From: Linaria vulgaris
Lineage: Eukaryota > Streptophyta > Magnoliopsida > Lamiales > Plantaginaceae
Assembly: GCA_948329865.1 (NCBI GenBank)
Contig: OX415254.1
Coordinates: 89,336,033-89,400,032, forward strand
Direction of reading: 5' to 3'
Length of the DNA: 64,000 bases
Below are positions 12,876 through 23,830 of this stretch, in pieces. Numbering within the stretch: the stretch's first letter is position 1; every line of letters starts with the position of its first letter. A model generated the notes under the pieces. The model was not told the origin of the DNA, did no database searches, and was given only the letters and a program-made list of their open reading frames with translations. A program made the translations under genes and the position numbers.

Positions 12876-15559
12876 TTTTTTTTTTTGCTAATTAAAATAT
12901 TATACAAAATCAGAAATAAAAGTCATTACAAAAGCTTGTGATGGGATAGCCACCATCACAAAAGCAAGAATTGGGAATGTTATGATCATTAAAATGTTCA
13001 GACCAATTACACAAAAAAGACCATTTTGCGAGATTGTGTGCAACACCATTCACTTTGCGATTAACAAAAGAAAAACGTCATTTAGGCCATTGCTCTTTAA
13101 ACTTCCTGAGACGAATGATCAATGAGCGGATGGCTTATGGAGAAGGCTTATCTAAAGATGAGATAGCTTCAATAAGGTTGAGGGAGTCAGATTCCAGCAA
13201 AGCATATTCAATCTTAGCAAAGAAGAGACAATCACAAGCATGAAGCAACGCCAAAGTTTCAGCCGCAAGAGAATGCATGTAATGGTGGGATTTACTAAAG
13301 ACAAAAATAATAGTTCCATTCTAGTCTCGAAGGATAAAAGACGTCGAGGCTTTTCCATCTTTGAACGCCGCATTGCAATTTGCTTTAATCCAACGAGTAT
13401 GTGGCCTCTTTCAAGGTCTAGAGATGTATAAATTCAGAAGAATTTTCTTAGATTTGTGGACAACCCAATGCTCCTTAGCCAAGCTCTCAGCTTTAATAGT
13501 AAAGTCTTGCACGAAAAGAGAATGTTTGCCGTGAGAAACATGATATGAACTTAGGAGAACCCAACCTCAAAAGCTAGTTGTTAAGGTGAAAGAGCCAAAG
13601 TCTATATAAACCCCACACCAATATCTTACAATATCAATGTAGGATCCAAGTCCCATACCTTGCAATTAGGATCATAACATTCCACCATACTCCACAGCCC
13701 CAGTGCCCACGCAGGCTAGCTTTGCGCTAGTTTCACCTAGCCCCGGGCTAACACTGCAATACTGACGTCACTACCCGCGCCGCACGATTGCAACTGGGAG
13801 GTAGTAGTGGATGGCTCTGATACCAATTGATATGGACTTAGGAGAACCCAACCTCAAAAGCTAGCTGTTAAGGTGAAAGAGCTCAAGTCCATATAAACCT
13901 CACACCAATATCTTACAATATCAATGTGGGATCCAAGTCTCATACCTTGCAATAGGATCATAACAAAACATTTTTGCGATTTTGCCAAATAAGATCTCAA
14001 AAAACAGCAAAGTAAACAAGTCCATTCTCCCTATCAATATCAGAACTAAAAAAAATCCCAGAATTTAGCAAGAACAGCGCCAACCAAGCTTTAATATTCC
14101 AATTTTGAAAATGGTCTAACTTAAGATGCCACCTTGAGAGAAGCCAAATCTGAGCCGTAAAAGGACATGTTAAAAATATATGTTCAAGAGTTTCATTTCC
14201 AGCATTGCAAACTGGACATGAAGTATCAAAAATAGTGAAAATGTTGGCAAGTTTATCTCTAATAGGCAAAACATTAGAATTTTTTTTTCCAAATAAGAAG
14301 TATGTGCCTTTCATGGAGTCTAGAAGCCCAAAGTTTCTTAAGAATGGAGTTGTCCATGCGAATTAAAGGGCGATACATGTGACCTTGAGAGAAATCAATC
14401 ATAGAGGGAACTCAAAAAGGGGTGGGGTCTTGATTAAGATGATGAATTTGTATTTTCAAGATATCTTCCACAGATTTTTTATCAAATACTAGAGTAAGTT
14501 TATCTAAATCCTAGTTAGTAGAATCATTCAAAAACAATGACCTAACAAGAAAATAGGAATTAGGATTAAAGACATAATGACTCTTTGGTTTGGGTAGAAA
14601 ATTAGAAATAGAAGGAACCCAAGGATCAAGCCAAGACCTAAGCTTGCTACCTCGGCGAACCAAAAAACAAGCATATCTTTGAATAAGATCTCTAGATTTC
14701 AGAATGTCATTCCAAATCCACAATTTTTGGGTTCTATCATTTGATACCGAGAGAGAATCATTTTCACGAAGATATTTAGCTTTAAAAGTTTTCAGCCAAA
14801 TGGAGTCGTGATTTGAAAGCATTTTCCAAGCATGAAAGCTTTATTAAAATCTAACATCTTTCTTAAGCCTAAACTGCCTAAGTATTTAGGGAGATAGATT
14901 GAGTCCCAAGCTTTAAGAGCAAGAAAATTACCATTAGAATTTTCACCCCGCCAAAATTTATGAAAAGCAGCATCTAAAGAGTTACACATGCTGGCGGGAA
15001 TAAGAAAATTTGACATGGTATAAACGGGATGAGAAAGAGCCACTGACTCTAAAAGAGTTGTTCTACCAGCTTGCGAGAGAGAATTTTTTTTCCATGAGGC
15101 AAGACTATTCAATATTTTAGAGTTCAAATCCACAAGAGCTTCTTTACGAGATTTAATTTTGCAAAAAAGAAGACCAAGATGAGAAACCTTGTGATTACAA
15201 ATATTAACTCCAAAAGGAGCGAGAATGTCAAATTTCACCTGATCGTCTATATTAGCACTGAAATATATGAAAGACTTGGTTTTGTCAATAAGCTGAGAAG
15301 ACCAATTCGAGAAGGTAATGAGAATGTCATTAATAACAGCCGCATTACTCATTGTGGCGTCACCAAAAATCATCAAGTCATCCGCATACATAAGATGGGA
15401 TATAGAGGGGCTGGTCCTCGAGACATTAATACATTTGAAAAGGCCAATATGTTCCTGGTTCACTAAAAGACGAGAAAAAAAGTTCAGCAAAAATAACAAA
15501 AAGGTAAGGGGACAAAGGGTCTCATTGCCTAATGGCTCTCTGTTTTGTACCTTTACCAT
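12876..15559 (-). pseudogene. LINE remnant on the minus strand, interrupted by a TRIM
   Basis: It reads from 15559 leftward. The second half of a reverse transcriptase comes first, with LMYADDLMIFGD carrying the catalytic Asp pair, then the thumb region (SWKKNSLSQAGR, FWRGE). The Cys-rich post-RT segment follows (CPVCNAGNETLEHIFLTC, about 14200). A degraded RNase H runs down to about 12890 (KVNGVAHNLAKWS). An A11 tail lies at 12886-12876 on this strand. Several frameshifts and stops break it, and a 425-bp TRIM splits it at 13541-13965. The endonuclease and first half of RT are missing. Confidence 0.85.
13541..13965 (-). mobile_element. TRIM retrotransposon, complete, copy 1
   Basis: Terminal direct repeats occupy 13541-13679 (139 bp) and 13828-13965 (138 bp). 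On the minus strand each starts TGTTATGATCC and ends ATATCA. The primer-binding site TGGTATCAGAGC, complementary to initiator tRNA-Met, is read from 13825 to 13814, two bases inside the LTR. The target duplication AAACA is present at 13536-13540 and 13966-13970. There is no coding sequence. It sits inside a LINE remnant, so it is younger than that LINE. Confidence 0.93.
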
Positions 15560-15805
15560 TATATTATTTGATTTACTTTTTTTTTTGGTAATAATTATTT
15601 GATTTACTTTATACTTTATAGGTCAGACAATCTGAATATGACCAACATTTTTTTTTTCAAAGCAGTAAGTTATTTACAGTTGTCGAATCAGAAGTGAAGA
15701 CAAGATTTATTTCAAATTACCAAAAGCAACGAAATAGTGTTCCGAAGATTAATGCAACATATATGTGGTAAAATTTCATTAAACATCATCACTAATTATC
15801 CTCTA

Positions 15806-16118
15806 GGCTCCGTTTGTTTCCCTGGAAAATAGGGGGAAAGCAAAAAAAATAAAGGAAATCTTTTTTTTTTCCTACTATTTGGCAATTCGAGATTCTTCTG
15901 GAAAATCTATGAGATCTTTGAAAAATAAGGAAAATCTAGGAAATCTTTGAAAAGTAGAGGAAAATCCTTTACACATAATAATAGTTTTTCCCCAAAAATT
16001 GAGCCAAACTTCTCGAAAATTTTATTTTCCCTTAATTTTTTCTTGAAAAACCTTATTTTCCCTCATTTTCTATTTTTATTTTCCTTTTCTCCTATTTTCT
16101 GGAGAAACAAACGGAGCC
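15806..16118. mobile_element. Tourist-like MITE (PIF/Harbinger), about 313 bp
   Basis: The left end GGCTCCGTTTGTTTCC matches the reverse complement of the right end (GGAGAAACAAACGGAGCC) almost completely, and the inverted repeat continues for about 30 bp. The flanking trinucleotides are CTA at left and TAA at right, close to the TTA/TAA target of PIF/Harbinger elements. It has no coding capacity. Confidence 0.75.
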
Positions 16119-16223
16119 TAAAGTAAAATTATTTGAAGTCCACTTTAAGTCAACAACGATATTCACTAGTTTATTCTTATATGTTTTTTCGCATCAAAAT
16201 TAATTGTATTTAGCGTCCGTTTA

Positions 16224-17026
16224 GGCCTAGTTTGTTTTCCCGGAAAATGGGGGGAAAGAAAAAAAAAAGAAAAATGAGGAAAAACAAGGTTTTTCAGGAA
16301 ATCACTTAGGGAAAATAAAATATTTTTCTTTCTTTTCCCGTGTTTGACTCATAATGACTTTTCAGTGAAAAGTCTTAAGATTTTTTGTATTTTTCATAAT
16401 CTAACCGTTTAAAATTCATAATTATACTTTATACTTTGAAATATGCATTAAAAACAAAAAAAAAAGTTATATTAATTTCGTTAATATTTTTATTTTTGAA
16501 GTTCTCCTTGAAACTACTTTATGTAAAATATCAATAACTTGCATAACATTATTTCATACGTACTATGATAATTATCTTTAAATATATGTGATATATATAA
16601 TATAATTAAAAAAGAAAAACTTGTGCAACGAAAATAAAAATAAAACTTAGATATTTACTCACCTTGTGTAGATGAAGAAGATTGATATGTATAATTAACA
16701 AGATACAATTTAGTTTATATAGAGACTAACAAACGAAAATTTTGTTTAAATTGGTGGGAAAACAAAACTTTTTAAATTTTTAGAAGAGATTGGGAAAGTT
16801 TTGATGAAATTTTCCACCTTTTTTGTAGGAAGTGAGATAAAACTTTAAAATGGGAGATAAGATTTCACCCAATTTTCCTCTCCTTTCCAAGATTTTCCCT
16901 TATTTTCCTCTCTTTTTCAAGATTTCATTTCTTTTCAGAAAAATCTTAAATTACCAAACAGTAGGAAAAAAAGATTTTTCTTCAAGATTTTCCTTTTTTC
17001 CTATTTTCGGGGAAACAAACTAGACC
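16224..17026. mobile_element. Tourist-like MITE, about 803 bp, with TTA target duplication
   Basis: The left terminus GGCCTAGTTTGTTTTCCC and right terminus GGGGAAACAAACTAGACC are inverted repeats, flanked by TTA at 16221-16223 and 17027-17029. Subterminal blocks repeat TTTTCC and GGAAAA words. It is related in end sequence to the element at 15806 but is longer. No transposase remnant was recognised in its AT-rich middle. Confidence 0.78.
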
Positions 17027-17029
17027 TTA

Positions 17030-17640
17030 TATAATTTTACTAACATTTTATATACCTATTTGTATGTGCATCAATACATCATTACACTAATGTACCTTAT
17101 TGATGATTTTTAGTGATGTCTATTTGATTTTTGTTGTTGTCGCCTTTACACAAGGATATACTAATTTGTCATTGGATACGATTAAAAGATTTTTGTTAAT
17201 TCAAACATGAGGTAAGTCATCCAAAAAAGGCACTAAAGGGAAAAACGCATGAAGAATAACTAGAAACGAATACAATCACTCTATTCACGACCTACATCAA
17301 CCATTAAAATGCACTCTATACAAAGAATAGTAGAGGGCAAGCACGAGCCCTTAACACAAATCCCATTTTGAAATCTCTAGTTTAAACGAATTTATTCACC
17401 TAAGCGAAAAGACCTCTTAGACAGGAAACCCATAGCAATCACATTAAACAAATGTCCAATTATTCATTAGACTTGGCAGAATGCACCTCACACCTAGGAA
17501 AAAAGTGCCCGACTGAGAAAAACAACTTCACGCCTATCAAACCAGGTCAAAAGCTCTACTATAAGGTATTGGTTAGATAATATATAGTTATAAGCATCTT
17601 GAATCCAAGGGAGCAAGCAATTATATACTTTTAAGGAGAC
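17030..17640. other. Intergenic gap between MITE and LTR element
   Basis: I see no gene, repeat or element boundary in this stretch. Confidence 0.5.
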
Positions 17641-18463
17641 TGTTTTGGGGCGTTTTCGTCTATTGACTTGGCAAGTTGACAAGATACTCCGAAACAGACT
17701 GATTCAACATAGTGTTAGAATCGGCTTTGTCCTTTACACACTTTCACTCCAAACACTACGACACGACGGACCGGGTATTGTTGATTTCGGACTGAACTTG
17801 GGAGAAAACCAAGGTGCCTACGTATCCCATTGAGGGAATCAAGTCGGACGTAGTATATTTATATCTAGGCGTCCATGATAGGTCAAATCTGGCGACAATC
17901 GAATCGGGTGGGTTCGATACATGGTATCTCAAATTGGCCTATATCGAATCTGGAGTGTATCAAATTGAGGGAATTCGATCTAGGCTGTATCAAACCAGGT
18001 ATGTTCGATACAACGAGTGATGAATGGCCCAGTATCGAATCTGGGTCCTTCGATCTATACGTGTATCGAATTGAGTTCCTTCAATGTTGCTATATGTCGA
18101 ATATGATGTGTATCTAATGAGCTTGGCTCGATGTTTCTTTGGATCGAATCAGTTCATGCATCGAATCGGGTGGTGGATCGAACTCTGAAGTGGATCGAAC
18201 CAAAAGTGTATCGAATCGGTGGATTCGATGTATGTGAGAATGATCTTGAGAAGGCCAAGAGACGGGGTATTATAGACCCCGTCCCGTGGGCCCTTGTGGC
18301 AGTTGGGAGATGCGCATCGAATTGGGACGGTTCGATCGATCACTTAGATCTAATCGAGGTTGTTCGATGCTCGATTAACATCGAATTCCTACTGTTTGCT
18401 ATGCCATTTCAGTGGGCCTTTCTTCTTGGGCCGGGCCAATATTGGTATTGGGTCATTCCTAAA
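17641..18463 (-). repeat. 3' LTR of the LARD-like element
   Basis: It shares with the 22-kb copy the TGTTTTGGGG edge, the CCTACGTATCCCATTGAGG segment, the TATCGAAT-rich middle, the GACGGGGT palindrome and the ending TATTGGGTCATTCCTAAA. It holds about 18 instances of ATCGAA or its complement TTCGAT within roughly 500 bp. Confidence 0.75.
18261..18283 (-). promoter_or_regulatory. Palindrome-flanked TATA region in the 3' LTR
   Basis: GACGGGGT (18261-18268) and ACCCCGTC (18276-18283) form an 8-bp inverted repeat around a degenerated TATAATA read on the minus strand. The equivalent site in the other LTR is intact. Confidence 0.55.
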
Positions 18464-18579
18464 GTAGCCCCTTCATATAGTTCCCCCCAATATGGGAGAC
18501 GTTGTCGATTAGAGAACGGGTGCCAAACTCATAAAATCTATCTTTAACGTGCTCCTTCTTGTTTGTGATTTTGATAATG

Positions 18580-18930
18580 CTGAGAATCATTGCGTTGAAA
18601 ATTATACCCCCGATTGGGAAGCGATCTTGAACAGAGACCGGGTTCCAAGCTACGAGACTTGAGCTCTTTGCGTTGAAAATCATGCCCCCGATTGGGAGGC
18701 GGTCTTGAATGGTGATTGGATCCCAATCTTACTGCTTCCAATCTATCGAGTCGGGCTTTAAATCATGTTCGAAACCTCTCTTTTTATTTGCGTATGTTAT
18801 GACAGATAATTAATGTGCATCATTTTCTAATGTTGGTGATCGATCGAATGAGTTTTGTTCGATCTTGCGATTGCATATTTTCTAACGTTGGTGATCGATC
18901 GAATGAGTTTTGTTCGATCTTGCGATGTTT
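18580..18930. repeat. Two short tandem duplications inside the LARD-like element
   Basis: A duplication of about 80 bp (GCGTTGAAAATTATACCCCC near 18591 and its relative near 18671) is followed by a 55-bp duplication (GTTGGTGATCGATCGAATGA at about 18832 and 18887). Copies of the second are nearly identical. Confidence 0.8.
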
Positions 18931-19204
18931 TGCTTGCTTGTTTGGCTTATTTCCATTGCTTTTTTTTTCAAATGTTGTTATCGCATTTTACTTTATTTTG
19001 ACAATTCGAACGTCATTCCACATTTGTGGAGGGTTGTATGTTTTTTCTTTAGTCAATCATTGTGCATGGTTACTATGTCTTCCCACTCCTTCATTGGATA
19101 TTTTATATGATCATGTTCGTCGTGACATCCTTGCTTCTATTGTGGTCGTATGGTTATCATCCATCTTTTTAGATTAGATGTCTACCCACTGTATCTTCTT
19201 TTTG

Positions 19205-19500
19205 GGACATATTATTAGCATATGTCATCTCAGACTTGGTGTGCGTCTCGTTGTCCATTTTTCTGGGATTTGCGGTTATCACTTGTCGCTTCGGACAGAG
19301 TGTCCGTTCCGTTTTTATCTATCGGGATTTACGATTGGCACTTGTCACTTGGGACAGAGTGTTCGTCCCGTTTTCATTTTTCGGGATTTACGATTGGCAC
19401 TTGTCACTTGGGACGGAGTGTTCGTCCTGTTTTCTTCATCTCGTGGGGTTTTTGATTAGCAGTTGCCGTTTTAGGCGAAGTGTCCATCTCTTTAGAGCTC
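19205..19500. repeat. 59-bp tandem repeat, about four to five copies
   Basis: The word GGGATTTACGATTGGCACTT or a close variant starts at 19265, 19324 and 19383, a period of 59 bp, with more degenerate copies on each side. Each copy also carries GGACAGAGTGTTCGTCCCGT. Confidence 0.8.
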
Positions 19501-19929
19501 TATAACTTTTGCGTTGAGCTGAATTCTTGCACACCAGTACTTGTTTTATCATCCTTACTCGAGCAGCATGAACATGTGTAGTGCGCTGACAGCCCTTTGT
19601 TTTTCTCTTGAATGATATGTGAAATCTCAATTTTGTGCAACTTCGTACATGTCAAGTATTTTTAGTTCTCGACGATGGAGTAAATGTATATTAGTCTTTT
19701 GCGGCGATTTGGTCACTCAGAAGTTTATCCGATTTGGTTTACGCATATGGGCATAGTCTGCTCGTTTCTTTTTATCGTTCTAATGCATCTTGTCTTTCCT
19801 ATAACGGATTCTTTTGTCGCTAGTAGGATGACTCTCATTTTTTTTGAAGATCGTGGTTGAGTTGCAAATTATGCCATCTCACCTGGTTACCTTCTCGTCT
19901 TCAGGGATTCGACAGCAGTTAAGTCTGTG

Positions 19930-20050
19930 AAATGATGTTAGTCTGTAAAGGCCGTCAGGCATTCTACTCGTAATGAGCTTGCCATTGAGGTTCTGGCGAG
20001 AATAGCTTTGTATTCTGCCTCGTTGTTGGTCACAATAAAATTCGACCCTG
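19930..20050 (-). pseudogene. Trace of gypsy (Tat-type) RNase H
   Basis: Read leftward from about 20040, the minus strand gives VTNNEAEYKAILAR, matching the NNEAEYEALL block of the second RNase H domain in Tat gypsy elements, including the intact copy near 39270. The frame is lost on both sides. It is the only coding trace I could recognise in the 3.8-kb internal region and supports the minus orientation. Confidence 0.6.
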
Positions 20051-21039
20051 GGTACGCTAGCCAATTGTTGTATGATTTTACAGAGTTTTTTACCCTCCAA
20101 TGTTGACTTTATCTCTGTTTCGACTATGTTATTGATGACAAGGTGACAAGCATAATGAACTCTGACTTGGGAGTCCTTTGCCTTGGTGTTTGCACTGATT
20201 TTGCAGTTATGTTTGGTTTAGATCGTTATCTCTAGTCATGAGATTTTATGGTACGCATCGCCTTCATTGAGGGCATATGTGGTGCTAATCAAAGAGGCGG
20301 AGCTGCGCCATGCCACTTAGAACAGATTACTTTTGAAGTGATCGACCAGTATGGGGAAGACGTGAATCCCGAGGCTCGAGCATAAATATATATCGTACAA
20401 TTCCAATTTTTTTCTATTTGGACATTGTGTCGCTTTTGTTCGGATTTGTGGCTCTCTTTAATGATTTCTCGCGTTTTGTTTATAGCAATTTGTGCTTTTA
20501 CATGTTATTGCTCTTCGATGTTTATGGCTAATTCGGTGAATGGATATTTGCACCGCTTGAGGTGATAATCCTTTTATAGTAGTCTAAATATGCACTCATT
20601 TGGGTGGGTTTTCATTGTACCATGCTGGGTAGATGCCCGTGGTAGATTTGGGTAGATTTGCATCGTACCATGTTGGGTAGATGTAACTGATTTGCCATGT
20701 GAAGTCTATTGCAATATCTAGCCTTTTAGGCACATGTATATGTTGTTTGCATCATGTTTTTGCCAGAGGATGTCCATCCTTTGTGGTTTTTGGTTTGTTT
20801 CTGACCACGTTGGGACCAATGTTCACTTCTGATATTTCATATTTTCATCTGACCGCTTTGGGCCAATATTTCATTTTTGAGATTTTAGGTTTGCATCTTA
20901 TCTTGTCGGGGTTAATGTTCTTGGTGCCGCATTGGACACGTTTGCTTCATAACCTGATAGATGGACGTTTGTCGTACCGCTTGTAGTAGGAATGCATCAT
21001 ACCGCTTCGGGTAGATGTTTTTGGTATCGCCTTAGACAT

Positions 21040-21325
21040 GTTTGCTTCCTACCGCTTTTGGGGCTAAGCGTATTTCCGTCATGACGCTTATGCTGTTCAT
21101 GAGGGGTGAATTTTTGCGTTCGGTCGCTTTTGGGCCAAACGTACCTCTGTCATGACGCTTATGCTGTGCATGAGGGGTGAATTTTTGTGTTCGACCGCTT
21201 TTGGGCCAAACGTACCTCCGTCAGGACGCTTATGCTGTGCATGAAGGGTGAATTTTTGCGTTCGACTGCTTTTGGGCCAAACGTACCTATGTTATGACGC
21301 TTATGCTGTGTATGAGGGGTTAAGT
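21040..21325. repeat. 71-bp tandem repeat, about four copies
   Basis: GACGCTTATGCTGTGCATGA and variants recur with a period of 71 bp, anchored at about 21082, 21152, 21223 and 21294. Each copy also has CGCTTTTGGGCCAAACGTAC. Copies are over 90 percent alike by eye. Confidence 0.85.
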
Positions 21326-21393
21326 CTTGATGCTGACCCCCTTGATTCCTCATTTGGGTTTTCAACATCATTTATATAAGACTCCACCTGCGG

Positions 21394-21920
21394 GTAAAAT
21401 TCTTCGATATCACTCTTGGGTAAGAAATTTGGTACCACTTTTGGGTAATAATCTTCGATACCTCATACGGGTAAGATTCTTCGATACCTATAAGAGTAAG
21501 ATTCTTTGATACCTCATACGGGTAAGATTCTTCGCTACCTTATAATGGTAAGATTATTTGATACCTCATATGGGTAAGATTCTTAGATGCCTCATAAGGG
21601 TAAGATTGTTTGATACCTCATACATGTAAGATTCTTCGATACCTCATACGGGTAAGATTATTTGATACCTCATACGGGTAAGATTTTTTGATACTTCATA
21701 CGGGTAAGATTTTTTGATACCTCATACGGGTAAGATTCTTCGATACCTCATACGGGTAAGATTCTTTGATACCTCACACGGGTAAGATTCTTCGATACCT
21801 CATAAGGTTAATATTCTTTGATACCACATATGGGTTTGATTCTTCGATACCTCATACGCGTAAGATTCTTTGATACCTTATACGGGTAAGATTCTTCGAT
21901 ACCTCATACGGGTTAGATAG
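21394..21920. repeat. 26-bp tandem array, about 20 copies
   Basis: The unit GATACCTCATACGGGTAAGA plus six further bases repeats every 26 bp with scattered substitutions. There are no unique spacers between units, so this is a simple minisatellite. It lies near the 5' LTR of the minus-oriented element. Confidence 0.9.
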
Positions 21921-22253
21921 ATTATGCACTGTTCGAAATGCAGTTTTTGTCCCTGCAGAGGAAGCTCCTCTCAGTCGTTGCCTGTAAATAAGATACGGCA
22001 TATGTTTTCTTGGAAATCTGTTAGTATTTTAGATAGGAAGATAAATGATTAACGTATATGATTGGGATTGAAAACTCCCTAAATGATGTAGGTTTCCTTG
22101 GTTATTGTGTGGATTTGATTACTGCCATTAGCACCACTCCTTTTTTGCTTGGCACCTAGTTTAATGTTGTTGAATTCGTGGTTGTTCCATCGGTCTTGAC
22201 ATAGCTAGGATTGACTTTGAGAATGAGAGCTTGTTTCTGAGTACATGTAGCAT

Positions 22254-22272
22254 GTTCCTACAAACGGAGCCA
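22254..22272 (-). other. Primer-binding site of the LARD-like element
   Basis: TGGCTCCGTTTGTAGGAAC lies one base inside the 5' LTR end on the minus strand. It differs at only four positions from TGGCGCCGTCTGTGGGAAC at 34100-34118. The first part matches the 3' end expected for tRNA-Asp, as far as I can recall that tRNA. Confidence 0.6.
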
Positions 22273-22273
22273 C

Positions 22274-23176
22274 TGTTTTGGGGTGTTTTCGTCAGCTGAC
22301 TTGGCAAGTTGATAAAACACTCCACAACAGACTGATTCAACGTAGTGTTAAGATCACTTTGTCCTTTTACACGCCTGCACTCCAAGCATTACGGCACGAC
22401 GGACCGGGTGTTGTTGATTTCGGACTGAACTTGGGAGAAAACCAAGCTGCCTACGTATCCCATTGAGGAAACCAAGCCGAACGTAGTTCATTTATCTCTA
22501 AGTGGCCTATATCGAATCCGGAGTGTATCGAATTGAGGGAATTCGATCTAGGCTGTATCGAATCAGGTATGTTCGATATAGCGAGTGTTGAGTGTCCCAA
22601 TATCAAATCTAGGTCCTTCAATCTATAAGTGTATCGAATTGAGGTCCTTCGATGTTGCTCTATGTCGAATATGATGTGTATCGAATGAGCTTGGCTCGAT
22701 GTTGCTTTGGATCGAATCAGGTCCTGCATCAAATTGGGTGGTGGATCGAACCAAAAGTGTATCAAATCAGTGGATTTGATGTGTGTGAGAATGTGATGAG
22801 TGTTGAATGAATATTATTATATACATCTGTTGTATGTACAACCAATGGTTGAGATTAAAAGGAGATTCCTAAAGTGTAGGAATAACCACCCAACACCCCA
22901 TCCCCACCGTGTATTGGTAGTGGATGCACATACACCAGATACACCAAAAAATCTCTCCTTGAGAAGGCCAAGAGACGGGGTATTTATAGACCCCGTCCCG
23001 TGGGCCCATATGGCAGCTGGAGATGCGCATAGAATTGGGACGGTTCGATCGATCACTTAGATTGAATCGAGGCCGTTCGATGCTCGATTAACATCGAATT
23101 TTTACTATTCGATATGCTATTTTAGTGGGTCTTTCTTCTTGGCCCGACCCAATATTGGTATTGGGTCATTCCTAAA
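22274..23176 (-). repeat. 5' LTR of the LARD-like element
   Basis: This is the counterpart of 17641-18463. Relative to that copy it lacks a segment of about 80 bp near 22500 and has about 155 extra bp at about 22795-22964, perhaps a small insertion of its own. I could not define ends or target duplication for that insert. Confidence 0.75.
22974..22997 (-). promoter_or_regulatory. TATA box centred in a palindrome, 5' LTR
   Basis: GACGGGGT (22974-22981) and ACCCCGTC (22990-22997) are perfect inverted repeats enclosing TATAAATA on the minus strand (22988-22981). This is the probable core promoter of the element. Confidence 0.7.
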
Positions 23177-23830
23177 ATATCTCTATGAAAGACAACGTTC
23201 AAAACATGTGAAAAGCCTACATTCTGGAGGGACCTCGAAAAAAAGGTCGCTTAGCACACCAACTCGCGTGCTGAGGGTTACACCCTCCACTTCTCACAAA
23301 CAAGGAAACTACGTCTTTTTTTAATTCTTTTTTTAAACAATAACCACTCAAAGATGCACCTAATTTCAGTCTATTTAAGCTGTCATAAAAATCTCAAGAT
23401 ATGATACGTGATCTACACTAAAAGTGGGAATTGATCGTTCGATAAACTGACAACGCGAGTTTGCACTTTTAACAATGTGGGATGAATCACTAAATAAGTG
23501 TAATATCGAAAGTACGAGTTATAGGCTTGTAGCGTGTATGGGAAGCTAATATTCCTTAACGCTAACCTAGAAATAAGGTAAATAAAAAATGCACAAAAAC
23601 ATTAATTACCATTTACTTCCTTTACTTTATAGAAAATTTTCCAACCACACAAAAGTGCATAATCTTAAGATTCTAATTCCAAAAATCCAATCTACATAAT
23701 CCCATTACACTATCCCCACAGAATTAGTAAAAAAATAATACATTCTCATAACATAACATTATTATAAATAAATCCACGACGAGTGCGTGCAATTCATTAC
23801 CCTATAAAACCACGTGACTGCGTGTTTTTT

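Larger units (their letters stand above)
17641..23176 (-). mobile_element. Decayed, mostly non-coding LTR retrotransposon (LARD-like, Tat affinity)
   Basis: Two related direct repeats, 17641-18463 and 22274-23176, enclose 3.8 kb with almost no coding sequence. Four signs place it on the minus strand. Both repeats end CCCCAAAACA on that strand. The 22-kb copy is followed at once by a PBS-like TGGCTCCGTTTGTAGGAAC (22272-22254), resembling the PBS of the gypsy element at 34100. A G-rich tract ending GAAGGGGCTAC (from 18495 to 18464) adjoins the other copy as a polypurine tract. A TATA box points the same way. A trace of RNase H near 20.0 kb fits the Tat lineage. No target duplication was found, and the LTRs differ by many substitutions and indels, so it is old. 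Confidence 0.72.

Noticed and set aside
15563..15610. A 15-17-bp direct repeat (ATTATTTGATTTAC) flanking a T-rich stretch
   Set aside because: It resembles a target duplication of a LINE, but the enclosed sequence is only about 20 bp of T and A and the copies do not match the other end of the LINE remnant.
18815..19505. Several overlapping plus-strand frames of 66-120 codons
   Set aside because: They coincide with tandem repeats in the retrotransposon interior, overlap in all three frames and resemble no protein.
21394..21920. A CRISPR-like array of 26-bp repeats
   Set aside because: The units are directly adjacent with no unique spacers, there are no cas genes, and it lies inside a plant retrotransposon; it is a minisatellite.
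17641..23176. A plus-strand orientation for the LARD-like element
   Set aside because: No PBS follows the left repeat and no polypurine tract precedes the right one, whereas both are present, with a TATA box, when read on the minus strand.
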